A stretch of 64,000 nt of DNA from Apostichopus parvimensis. Lineage: Eukaryota > Echinodermata > Holothuroidea > Aspidochirotida > Stichopodidae. The translations under genes and the position numbers were made by a program. The first letter of the stretch is position 1, and every line of letters starts with the position of its first letter. The notes under the pieces are model-generated. The model searched no databases. It was not told the origin of the DNA and saw nothing but the letters and a program-made list of their open reading frames with translations. This document shows positions 48,101 to 56,066 of the stretch, in pieces. The stretch is taken from contig KN886170.1 in the NCBI GenBank assembly GCA_000934455.1, positions 21,094 through 85,093 on the forward strand, written 5' to 3'.

Positions 48101-48463
48101 GTACCATGGCTATCTCTTAATCTTATTAGTTCCCAGAACTGATATAGCCTGTTGGCCAACCTAACTTAGACTTGTCTATTTTAATTAAGTTAGGCTAGGT
48201 TAGGCCAAGGCTCGTTATGAGTCACACACAAAGTTACAGTAACGTTATGCAGGCAATCCTCGAAGTTCGAAGCGAACTAACGCACTCTTTGATTTCTGTC
48301 TTTTTCTGGCAAGTAGAATGCTAGTCCTACTAAAATTTCGTTCGAAATGGCGACAACATTTTAAATAATCATGTCGTTGGATCAAAAGACGTGAATAGAC
48401 CAAATGAATCGCTGAAAGTTGTTGACATGGATGTTTTAACCATGTGCACATGGAGGCTGCCAT
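24127..48463 (-). CDS. DHX30: DHX30-type DExH-box RNA helicase, 22 exons, complete
   Basis: ATP-dependent RNA helicase; vertebrate DHX30 acts in mitochondrial ribosome assembly and cytoplasmic RNA control. Exons in minus-strand order: 48463-48286, 47408-47137, 46483-46322, 45709-45477, 44646-44496, 43215-43032, 42278-42119, 41725-41527, 40748-40671, 40245-40172, 39326-39197, 38068-37945, 37545-37414, 36551-36413, 30131-30041, 29588-29432, 28243-28128, 27900-27800, 26611-26524, 26336-26231, 25384-25179, 24264-24127. Every phase matches; total 3219 nt, 1072 residues. Residues 1-59: Arg-rich, nearly acid-free, mitochondrial presequence-like. About 66-150: dsRBD-like region. Motif [10 protein letters not shown] at 299-307, DEVH at 401-404, motif III SAS, motif [10 protein letters not shown] near 576-584, motif [10 protein letters not shown] at 623-630, then winged-helix/HA2 and OB-fold ([13 protein letters not shown]). 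Segments such as [17 protein letters not shown] match DHX30 rather than DHX36. Vertebrate DHX30 (about 1194 residues) has a second N-terminal dsRBD-like region not seen here. Exon 1 and its donor (AGA|GTGCGT) are the least certain. Confidence 0.92.
25427..25923 (+). repeat. 3' end of a non-LTR retrotransposon (LINE) with AATA-rich tail
   Basis: In one frame at about 25543-25610 the sequence reads [15 protein letters not shown] and then SFRRKLL before a stop; this is the usual C-terminal end of a LINE reverse-transcriptase ORF. It is followed by a T-rich 3' UTR and a tail ATAAATAATAAAAAAAATAAATAAATAAA. The element is heavily 5'-truncated and lies in DHX30 intron 20, opposite to the gene. Confidence 0.65.
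28321..29190. repeat. Satellite-like tandem array, 47-bp unit
   Basis: About 18 units of a 47-bp repeat built from ACTTACACAGTACTGTACAT and AGTACTGCACACAGTATTTA. Measured starts at 28571, 28618, 28665 and 28712 give exactly 47 bp. The unit is rich in self-complementary GTAC, AGTACT and TGTACA. It fills most of the DHX30 intron between exons at 29432 and 28243. Confidence 0.95.
30890..30922 (+). repeat. Retroelement-like tail with (ATT)n
   Basis: CAAGCCCTATATAATTATTT followed by an ATT run has the form of the 'GCxCTATATAA-(ATT)n' ends of invertebrate LINE/SINE elements. Short and degenerate. Confidence 0.35.
31149..31178 (+). promoter_or_regulatory. Strong G-quadruplex motif
   Basis: Four G runs of 4, 6, 6 and 6 separated by T, TGGT and TA. 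It lies about 80 nt before the splice acceptor of the nested KCTD-like exon, on that gene's sense strand. Confidence 0.6.
31258..32880 (+). CDS. KCTD-like protein with at least four tandem T1/BTB domains, 3' exon, nested in DHX30
   Basis: The T1/BTB fold of KCTD proteins mediates oligomerisation and often recruits cullin-3. Here the fold is repeated in tandem: unit starts [10 protein letters not shown] (31300), [10 protein letters not shown] (31612), [10 protein letters not shown] (32254, degenerate) and [10 protein letters not shown] (about 32575). Each is followed by a (Y/F)xxDxDGxLFRHxLNFLRxGELxLP and [12 protein letters not shown]-type segment. The frame opens after a good acceptor (pyrimidine tract, TAG at 31255-31257) with [12 protein letters not shown], and no ATG precedes the first domain, so at least one upstream exon is missing from this annotation. 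It stops at 32878-32880 right after unit 4. A 300-N gap interrupts unit 2. It lies antisense in the 6.3-kb DHX30 intron 36412-30132. Vertebrate KCTD19 is the multi-BTB relative to compare; most KCTD proteins have one domain. A possible poly(A) signal is at 33554-33559. Confidence 0.8.
   Translation, partial: ESSAAAETRTSRLVHLNVGGVIYTISRETLTSNQNSMLAIMFNQQKMPPAEKDESGQYLIDRDGQLFRYVLNYLRNDELNLPTGFSEYKQLLAEARFYQINPLIEEIQTIFDKDASVNLNVGGQRYVTSKSNLSKFKESLLCRMLTNEDKTIRRGDYGYFTIDRDGVLFRHILNFLRDGELNLPXXXXXXXXXXXXXXXXXXXXXXXXXXXXXXXXXXXXXXXXXXXXXXXXXXXXXXXXXXXXXXXXXXXXXXXXXXXXXXXXXXXXXXXXXXXXXXXXXXXXHILNFLRDGELNLPKDFPELKQLLAEARFYQIKSLEEEILILLEEDITFIVGGLTHKTRKANLIKYPESSFGKMFSNRQTFKRDRLGRYIIQLFEEDRELFQHVLDFMEKGKLHLPLNFHKHLKLGSQANGFGLTEMAQEIFERLIGLDIINLNVGGVRYVTHRRNLCHIRQSLLWEVFNVEDDPSLGLHYGTVSQDNDGNYFIDGNGDLFRYVLDFLLTGKLALPENFCQHKQLLLEANKYRIPNMALALGPYCS
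31810..32109. other. Assembly gap (300 N)
   Basis: The 42 nt before the gap (31768-31809) and the 42 nt after it (32110-32151) are identical, so the gap is probably an unmerged overlap of contig ends or an unresolved repeat unit. Confidence 0.95.
32881..36412. other. Rest of DHX30 intron 14, no further gene recognised
   Basis: Contains the 3' flank of the nested KCTD-like gene and a MITE-like element at 33945-34410. At 35160-35225 there is a short direct repeat, CTACTAGTAGATA, around a GTGTACAC pair. No coding exon recognised. Confidence 0.5.
33945..34410. mobile_element. MITE-like element with imperfect terminal inverted repeats
   Basis: The left end (GGAACACTGCCAATTTCGGA, then CACCCCTAAG, to 33993) is the reverse complement, with a few changes, of the right end at 34381-34410 (CTTAGGTGTCCGGAATTGGA...). 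An internal inverted copy of the end sequence lies at 34181-34206 (GTCCGAAATTGGCAATACT). No transposase is encoded. Family not recognised; target-site duplication not resolved. Confidence 0.5.
38090..38700. repeat. Complex minisatellite
   Basis: Alternating short units AAGACAACATGGCAACATTC with TTCTACAGT, and GAAACAACAATGTGG with GACCTGTAGCAAGACAAC. A higher-order period of about 125-160 bp is visible. It lies in a DHX30 intron, starting about 20 nt upstream (in gene direction) of the exon at 38068. Confidence 0.85.
39532..39594. repeat. Short tandem repeat TTTTAGAGACAAAAA, about 4 copies
   Basis: Direct repeats of TTTAGAGACAAAAA with varying A and T runs, immediately 5' of the SINE at 39595. 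Confidence 0.8.
39595..39810 (+). mobile_element. tRNA-derived SINE with (ATAC)n tail
   Basis: Begins with a tRNA-like part: CCTTTCAATCATAAG (anticodon-arm-like) and a Pol III B box GGTTCGAGTC at 39623-39632. A body of about 120 nt follows, then a tail block ending GCAGGAGGATCTAA and ATAC repeats. The same tail block is found on the minus strand at 1553-1610. The A box is not clear, so the 5' end is probably truncated. It sits in a DHX30 intron. Confidence 0.7.
40920..41125. repeat. Minisatellite CATACCACT-based
   Basis: Repeats of CATGCATACCACTATAAAAC and ACATACCACTGCCA, imperfect, in the DHX30 intron between exons at 41527 and 40748. Confidence 0.75.
43752..44155. repeat. Tandem array with 73-bp unit, about 5.5 copies
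   Basis: The string CAGATGTCTGTTGTGGGGAC recurs at exact 73-bp steps (the same base at 43848, 43921, 43994 and 44067). The fifth unit lacks an internal block of about 10 bp and the last is degenerate. Open frames across it are repeat products. It lies in the DHX30 intron between exons at 44496 and 43215. Confidence 0.95.
48021..48215. promoter_or_regulatory. AGGCCTA/TTAGGC-rich patch in DHX30 intron 1
   Basis: Dense CTAGCCTAGG, AGGCCTGG and TTAGGCTAGGTTAGGCC motifs just downstream of the first DHX30 exon in gene direction. Function unknown; comparable to 7589-7866 and 53919-54256. Confidence 0.3.
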
Positions 48464-48666
48464 TTTGATTTGCAATAAATACGGAGTCCTGTATTGTACA
48501 TCTCTAAACTTTTTGACTTGCCAGAGTTACCCAAACTGATGACACACCGCAAAAAGTAAACTTGATCGTTGCCGTGTCACTACCACATGTAAAAGAATAT
48601 TCCAACAAGCTAGGCACAGACGAAGAATCTTTTTGCAAAGGTATTCTCAATATGCCTGCATGCCAG

Positions 48667-50403
48667 TTATTTGTAAACCCCTTCCATCGTCTCCGACTCC
48701 TCACCTTCCCGTCCCTGTAAGGCTTTGCATACCCACAAGGAACATAGACCCGGACCTATTGATGGAGCAGTGATCAGTGTTTTAAATTGAATGTAAATAT
48801 AAATTTGGAAAATTACGCATACATGAATTTGCGAGGGGTTTGCAGTGGTTTTAATGAAGTCATCAGGATAACCTGATCTTTGTATTACGTGATAGCCCAT
48901 TTCCGGTGATTAAAGTTGCTGTAAGGTTTTTCAGGTGTGACCTCATTACGCAAAGCACTTTATGAAATTTTCACTTATCTGAACCACATTACAAATCTCA
49001 TAAAACTGTTCGTTTCTCACCTTCTTGAACGAACTTCTGTTTCATGACACCGTATTCTGCATAGCATGGTCCCACTGCAACAGCCAGCTTCTTCTTATGA
49101 TGGGCTCTGCCATTAAAGTGTTGTTGTATTACTTTCTCGCTGTTCAAAGGTACGTGACAAACTTTGCAACGCCATTGATCGGTACTTTCATCGATTCCAA
49201 GATCTTGATGAAAATCATTTTGAATTCCACAGGGGCCTGCTTCGTCTGTGTCGTCTCTAGTGATTCGTTCCTCATCTTGTAGACTGCTTGCCTTCGCTGC
49301 ACTTTTCACTATTGAAGATGTATTACTTGGTTTGTTGTAACTATCGCGTGATGCCAGAATTAAAGGATATGATGATCGACGTATTTGTAAATCATCTGTT
49401 ACTGATGAATTACTTTGATTAATGTTTCTTATGGGTGACGTCACATTCATGTTGAGTTTTGCCTCATGAGTGTGTGAATCAGATATGAATAATGGGTTGC
49501 ATGTGAAAAGGGAGTTTGTATCTACTTGGGATGTTTTCCCTTGTCGTTGTAAATCACATGTTAACAAAGTGTCCCTTTGATTGGTGTTTCGTAGGGATGA
49601 CGTCAAACCCACTTTGGATGTTGCCTCTTTGCGTTGTAAGCCGGGTGTCAATGATGAGTTATTTAGATTAATGTTGTTAATGAGTGATTTCATATCTGCT
49701 CGGGTGGTTGCCCCTTGTCGTTGCACGTCACATGTTAACAATGAGTCACTTTGATTGGTGTTGCTAACGAGTGACGTCATATCTACTTGGGGTGTTGCCC
49801 CTTGTCGTTGTGTGCTTAAACCAGGTGTAGACGAGGGGAGACCACTACTCATGGGTGCAGACACTGTAAGTTTACTAAAACTTAAACATAAATCATCTTC
49901 GATTCTTCCAAGGTCATGCGCTGCATTCTTGAACATATTTGTATGCTTTTTACCGTCAAGATGCTGCTGGGCATTTACTTCTCCCGATACACTAATCCTG
50001 CAGATTTTGCAGAAGAAGATACCAGCTTCCTCTTGAAAGACCGAAAAGTTTTCAGATCCTGCTAAAGAACTTGTCTTTGCCAAGCATCGTCGCCTAAGAT
50101 GTGATTTACCCCTTACGTGACTTGTAGCGGGAATCTTTCCCGTACAGGTGATATTACACAACTTACAATGAAAAACATTTTGGTCTTTCGTATTCATGAA
50201 CTCGTCGAGCGATTCAGTGTCATCGTTATCAACTGAAGAGAATGTAAGGAAAGGCTTTGTAATTTCGTTCTTATTTTCCGTTTGCGTTTCAGGTATTTGG
50301 TGAGAATAAACGTTGTTGAGTATACTATCCCATTCTCTGTACTGATTTTCAACGAGAAAGTGTAGTAACTTACTATTATAGACATCATCAACTTCTATAT
50401 TAC
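48667..50403 (-). CDS. U1/JAZ-type C2H2 zinc-finger protein, large exon plus possible last exon
   Basis: The main exon, 50403-49021, encodes 460 residues. It has three matrin/JAZ-type fingers with CxxC and widely spaced HxxxxxH: HCKLCNITCTGKIPATSH, FCKICRISVSGEVNAQQH and RCKVCHVPLNSEKVIQQH. This finger class (ZNF346, ZNF385, ZMAT) typically binds dsRNA or structured nucleic acid. Between fingers 2 and 3 is a Ser/Asn/Thr-rich region of about four 29-residue repeats (QRQGAT...NTNQSDSLLTCD). The exon starts at an acceptor (CCTTCAG, phase 1), so the start codon is upstream; a candidate is the ATG frame on the minus strand near 51145-51166, unproven. After the donor GAAG|GTGAGA two continuations fit: a final exon 48755-48667 ending EGVYK-stop, or splicing to DHX30 exon 2 at 47408, which is in the same phase. 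DHX30's own first ATG is only 204 bp away. Confidence 0.72.
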
Positions 50404-51152
50404 CTGAAGGCAAAATGTAGAGAATGTTCTGAAATAGTCACAAGAGAGATATACATAAGATACACATATAAGAATGTATCCAGGGTCGGAGAAACGATGA
50501 TGATTTAGGCCCCAGGTAAAAAACGATCATCGGGGCCCTCCACCCTCGCCATCATGAGCCAACGACAAAAAGTAAGAGATTCTTCACCCCTCCCCCACCC
50601 CATCCCACACCCACCCCTAGCTAACGTCTGAGCACCTTGAACCTTACGTTATACATATGAAATGGAAAAAAAATCTGACTCGTGCAATTTCCCAGAGTCT
50701 ATAGTCTATAAATTGCAAGCATGTATAAAGTTATATGTGTATACGTTATAGAGATATATAAATTGTTACGATATGATCAGAAAGCAAATCATACATTAAT
50801 CCTACACTATCCTGATAATGACGTACATAATGTAGACTTATAAGTCTATAGTTTCAAGGTTTGTTTTCCTATTGCTATAGTTTCAATCTGTTCAACTTAT
50901 ATTAATCTACGCAAGACACACTTTTTACGAACCTTTGAGATTAGACATGCTGGGTGAATTCGATTAAAACCTATATGTTGTGAATAGAACGAAGAAGTGT
51001 GGTCCTGTCTGCTGCAGCAATCCGTCTACCATGGGCAATCCCAACAACCACATCAAACATGCACTCCGGCTATGTCATAGATATATGCTATTTTTAAACT
51101 ACCCATATACGCGTTGGACGGGGAAAGTTTGCGCGCGCCATGATAAAACGAC

Positions 51153-51164
51153 TGCGCGTGCGCA
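51153..51164. promoter_or_regulatory. NRF1-like palindromic site in a CpG-rich spot
   Basis: TGCGCGTGCGCA differs by one base from the NRF1 consensus TGCGCATGCGCA. Adjacent GCGCGCGCCAT and ACGCG make this the most CpG-dense place nearby, consistent with a promoter of the minus-strand zinc-finger/DHX30 locus. Confidence 0.4.
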
Positions 51165-51528
51165 TTTCCGAACTTGAACTTCAAAGTGCACGAACGGAGA
51201 GCAGTTCAGAGATATGTTACAACGCTGTACAAAATCTATGCAGGGTTACTGATTATATATAATTAATGACAGTAGCCTAACATAGCATGTGGCATCTTAA
51301 TTGTGCATCTCTCATGCACTATATCAGACAAAACTGAGATAGTCCGAAATCATGCCTACTTTAAACTCATTATAGAAAAACGGACAGAGGCATCACCTTT
51401 TCGAACCGCTTGTAACATAGGTCCAGTGTTGAAATGGAACAACCAAGTACCTTCGGGTACCCAGTGCAATGGTCCGAATACTGTTTTACTAGGATTCGAG
51501 TACTTCTTCATCCGAGTCCTTTTGATAT

Positions 51529-51540
51529 AATAATAATAAT

Positions 51541-51604
<64 letters not shown>
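51529..51604. repeat. (AAT)n microsatellite
   Basis: About 25 AAT units, nearly uninterrupted. Confidence 0.95.
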
Positions 51605-52393
51605 TATTATAAACATATATTATATACACTCCTTAGACTAAGAACTGCTCCCTGGTGGTCATTGAAAGCAAAGGATACAACAGTCCGGCGAATGTGATGC
51701 AGTTGCTATCATCTTGTAAATCACTGATGTCTATGTCTGAAATTGGAATGACAAACTTTGCAGTAGCAAGCTACATGCTGCACATGTGTAGGGTGTTTGA
51801 CTAACAGTTATAAATACAAGCATCAAGTAACATACATCACTCATGTATGCATATTTCATCTTCGCACATTCTATACATACTGTACGGTACTTGGTAATGT
51901 ACGATACTGCTGGAGTAGAGACCCATGAGTATAGTACTGTGCACTATAATAAAGTAATACAATGAAGTTCCAAACGTATTGAAAAAATTATGTACCGTCG
52001 GTTTTGTTACAAGTAATTTAATTCGAAAATAGGTAAGAATACTATTAGCATCTGAATGCGACTAATAAATGGCGAGTATGATAACGTTTCGAGTACTAAA
52101 CACTGAATAGGTCACTTATTGTATCAGACCGTAACTCAGAGAGTGGAAAAAGTTATCGAAGAGTGGAAACATTTTCCGTTTCCCCTGACACTGACAGACA
52201 AGCGCTACACCGTTATACGACCACATAACTTGCATCCATTCATTCGATTCGACTAACCGATCGATAACCGCTACCTGTAAACCAATGTTTTCCACATGTT
52301 CTGTCATTGTTCACGAGACAATAAAGATCAGAGACGTATACATTCTTCACAGATTGAAGCGATCAAAAGGGTCGATAAAATATTATTGCGCAA

Positions 52394-53545
52394 TCTATGT
52401 GGCATTTGAGTACCAACCATAGAAATAAAGAGGGGGAGAACGACGTCATTAGACGATCAGTGAAGCCGAGGCAGTTTTGATGACGTCATGCGCTGTTGGG
52501 CAAAAAANNNNNNNNNNNNNNNNNNNNNNNNNNNNNNNNNNNNNNNNNNNNNNNNNNNNNNNNNNNNNNNNNNNNNNNNNNNNNNNNNNNNNNNNNNNNN
52601 NNNNNNNNNNNNNNNNNNNNNNNNNNNNNNNNNNNNNNNNNNNNNNNNNNNNNNNNNNNNNNNNNNNNNNNNNNNNNNNNNNNNNNNNNNNNNNNNNNNN
52701 NNNNNNNNNNNNNNNNNNNNNNNNNNNNNNNNNNNNNNNNNNNNNNNNNNNNNNNNNNNNNNNNNNNNNNNNNNNNNNNNNNNNNNNNNNNNNNNNNNNN
52801 NNNNNNNNNNNNNNNNNNNNNNNNNNNNNNNNNNNNNNNNNNNNNNNNNNNNNNNNNNNNNNNNNNNNNNNNNNNNNNNNNNNNNNNNNNNNNNNNNNNN
52901 NNNNNNNNNNNNNNNNNNNNNNNNNNNNNNNNNNNNNNNNNNNNNNNNNNNNNNNNNNNNNNNNNNNNNNNNNNNNNNNNNNNNNNNNNNNNNNNNNNNN
53001 NNNNNNNNNNNNNNNNNNNNNNNNNNNNNNNNNNNNNNNNNNNNNNNNNNNNNNNNNNNNNNNNNNNNNNNNNNNNNNNNNNNNNNNNNNNNNNNNNNNN
53101 NNNNNNNNNNNNNNNNNNNNNNNNNNNNNNNNNNNNNNNNNNNNNNNNNNNNNNNNNNNNNNNNNNNNNNNNNNNNNNNNNNNNNNNNNNNNNNNNNNNN
53201 NNNNNNNNNNNNNNNNNNNNNNNNNNNNNNNNNNNNNNNNNNNNNNNNNNNNNNNNNNNNNNNNNNNNNNNNNNNNNNNNNNNNNNNNNNNNNNNNNNNN
53301 NNNNNNNNNNNNNNNNNNNNNNNNNNNNNNNNNNNNNNNNNNNNNNNNNNNNNNNNNNNNNNNNNNNTTACGTCGCTAGGCTGTTGCAATAATCTTTTAT
53401 CTTGTCCTTATCTTACTGTTTATCATTCTCATTCTTTAATCTCCATCTGTATATATCCTGATTTATATTCCTATGCTCATATATTTTTGTACTGATTTGA
53501 ACTTTTATGTGCGAGACACTAATTTCCTTATTTGGAGCAATAAAG

Positions 53546-53580
<35 letters not shown>

Positions 53581-53603
53581 CTATGTGGCATTTGAGTACC
53601 AAC
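52394..53603 (+). mobile_element. Non-LTR retrotransposon insertion with 24-bp target-site duplication, middle in gap
   Basis: The same 24 nt (starting TCTATGTGGCATTTGAG) occur at 52394-52417 and 53580-53603. Between them the element's right end reads GGAGCAATAAAGTTTTACTT and continues as ACTT repeats, a typical LINE/SINE 3' end with its own poly(A)-like signal and simple-repeat tail. The left end contains the CRE-like palindrome TGACGTCA at 52481-52488. Most of the body is the N gap 52508-53367, so coding content and true length are unknown. The long duplication fits target-primed reverse transcription. Confidence 0.75.
52508..53367. other. Assembly gap (860 N)
   Basis: Run of N inside the retroelement; repetitive content is the probable cause. 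All open frames across it are artefacts. Confidence 0.97.
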
Positions 53604-53838
53604 ACAAGTGCGCATTGAAGTCCTATGTGTTGTGCATGTGGTGGTCGTGCAAAGCCACCGTAGTTCTCGATGCCGTTACATTTGTTGACGTCTGCGCGTC
53701 GTAGCTGCTTCAACCACCAAATCGGACGAATGTGATCAGTGATCGCGTAAAATTGCACAACATTGTTAAATACGAACAAAGTTTGAGAAACAAAAGCGAC
53801 TATCAACTTCTTGGAGATATCTTTGGATACTATAAATC
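53604..53838 (+). other. Possible first (non-coding) exon of the right-hand gene
   Basis: CpG-containing sequence ends in a perfect donor, AAATC|GTAAGT, at 53838/53839, followed by a TAGGCCTA-rich patch at 53919-54256. The next plausible plus-strand exon is at 63924. No start of transcription can be seen. Confidence 0.3.
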
Positions 53839-54534
53839 GTAAGTAATATCAGAAATAAAACGACGCAACTTGCTCGCATTTCCCATATTTTGTGAATTGT
53901 TTGTTAACTAACTATAGGCCTACATGCAAAAAAGTGCTGCAGACGGTATCTAAGTGAGTCCCTGATGGGTTTCTAAGACGCGGTGGCTGGCTAGGCAAAA
54001 TGCTTACTGAGTAAGTAAACAACAGTTACGCTGGGCAACTCCGGTAAGGCATATCCTACCTGTGAGCCTAGGCTATATTAAGACAACTGTACCAATGTTT
54101 CGCACAGGTGTGTTAGGCTTAGTGGTTAGCCTGGCATAATTATTAATATTAATAATATCTCTTAAAATAATTTAAGCTGATTGCACTCTTGACAGGATAT
54201 TTCTGAATCAAGAATTTGATTAGGCTAGGCTATTTCTAAGTTTAGGCTTACAGTTACAAGTTGCATTATTACAAGATTTGAAGAAATTTGAAAGCTTACA
54301 ATTAATTAACTGAAATCTTGTTTCTAACTCCTTGTCCATCCCATAATAAAGTTGAAAATACTACTAACTAAATTAAAATTGTCTGAATACAGCTAATTGT
54401 TGTTTGATTTAGCACATGAGCATATTATTGAGTACACATTGTACCAAGGTACAAAGAATTGACCATCCACTAGTGTTGTGCTGCTGAAAATTTTTGCATT
54501 TTCAGTAAGGCACCCTCCTTACAAATCCGTTGAC

Positions 54535-54612
54535 CACCCCCACCCTCCATCTTGGGTGAAAAGTTTCTAGGGACAACAAAACATCTAACAGGGAATAATT
54601 TATTTGACAAAC
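54535..54612 (+). repeat. Interspersed repeat, copy 1 (partner at 55987-56066)
   Basis: Shares CATCTTgGGTGAAA-GTTTCTAG, then AAAACATCTAACAGGGAAT and ATTTATTTGAC with a second copy about 1.45 kb downstream in the same orientation. Family not recognised. Confidence 0.7.
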
Positions 54613-55197
54613 ATTTGTAAGGATTGTGCAGTGAATAGAAATGGAAGATTCAGAATGGCTACACAAAAGCTAGCCACAGTAGACCATAGTGCAAAAGCTT
54701 TATCCAGACAAATATGATCTCTAAGTACAGAATTCACATCATTAACATATTTCCATGATTTTTGAAATTGAATACCAGAGATTGAAGTTTGAGTATTACA
54801 CCTCCATGTTATCACAACAAGAAATCAGGCAGTTCCCTCGTGTACTCATCACATTGAAAACCATACAAAGCATTTTAGGCATTTGACTACCAGATTTACA
54901 GTTTGCATCTTCTACAAGTCCTACTTCAAGCAAGCTTTTTTTCCTTTCTCAGTTAAACTTAGGTCAAATTACTGATATTTTATTGAACAATTATTTTCCT
55001 TGTATCTTTGCAATTGTAAGGCTTACTTTGATAGTTCCAGGTAAGGGTAAGCCGGGCCTTACACTAAGAAGGTTGAACCGAGCCTAAACAGGAAAGTCTT
55101 ATTAAATAATCTTCAAAAGCGGATATCTGATTATAAGTTCCTTTTTGTTGACTTTGAATATAACTATAACTTGGGATGATTAAACTACACGGGCCTA

Positions 55198-55256
55198 GCT
55201 CCATAATTTATATTATAATCAGCATTTAGGCTGATTATAAATATAAATTATGGAGC
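55198..55256. repeat. Near-perfect palindrome, 26-bp arms, 6-nt loop
   Basis: The arm starting GCTCCATAATTTATATT is repeated inverted with one extra base. Loop is ATTTAG. Confidence 0.95.
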
Positions 55257-55986
55257 CCTCTGTTACACGTCTGAAGGCTTTGGGAGATAAACTTCCACTC
55301 CCCGATACGTCTTTAGGAGACACTTAAACCCCTGATTCTAAAATAACAACTTACGAGGCAATGCACAGGGCTCACGCTCTGCCCTTGACCTGATTGGTCC
55401 AAACTTATAGCTAACCCCTCACCCAACTCTTGATTGGTTGAGTGCCTACATGATATGCAGATGAGCACATGCAAATGAGCACTCAACCAATTTGAACCAG
55501 TTTGGCTGTCTTCCAGCCACACAAACCGAATCATTAAAAACAAAACATCTGTACGTGCGCTTCTAATAGCGTGTGATTCATAGCCCGCCACACCACAGAG
55601 CAAATCACCGAAACGCGAGCCATGTGTGACGTCATAATAACAACAAGTAAACAATATATATGTTAACACAAACTAGAATATGCTTCACACAATTATTTGT
55701 TTCCAAATCGCTGAGATTTTGGAAAAGTGACTAATTTTATATGAATAGAACCTTCCTTGCTACTCTTTAGAGTGAATATATTAGCCAACAAGTTTTAAAG
55801 CAGCATTCTCAGTTAATTTTGGGACATTATTTAGGTGGAAAGGTTTCGGCCAGTGACATGTGCATCGTTCAATTGGAAGACTATATAATGAAAAAGAGAA
55901 AATTGACTAGAAAAAGACCCACTGAGGCAAATCACACATGTATGTAACCAAATGTACATAAATCTTGCTTGCACTTTCTCCAACCC

Positions 55987-56066
55987 CCTCCCCCACCCCG
56001 ACACACCATCTTAGGTGAAACGTTTCTAGAGACCATAAAACATCTAACAGGGAATCATTTATTTGA
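55987..56066 (+). repeat. Interspersed repeat, copy 2
   Basis: Direct-orientation partner of the copy at 54535-54612, roughly 85-90 percent similar by eye. Confidence 0.7.

Larger units (their letters stand above)
50404..52393. other. 5' flank of the zinc-finger gene, no gene recognised
   Basis: Contains a CpG-rich spot at 51110-51190 and an (AAT)n microsatellite; the remainder is AT-rich with no recognisable exon. Confidence 0.5.

Noticed and set aside
48504-48780. Minus-strand frame reading RVYVPCGYAKPYRDGKV and onward, about 85 codons
   Set aside because: It is open, but its phase does not follow from the zinc-finger exon donor and it has no recognisable domain; the phase-consistent reading ends at 48667.
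49025-50036. Plus-strand frames opposite the zinc-finger exon
   Set aside because: Shadows of the minus-strand coding exon.
52457-53495. Several 300-codon frames
   Set aside because: They consist of N translated as X across the assembly gap.
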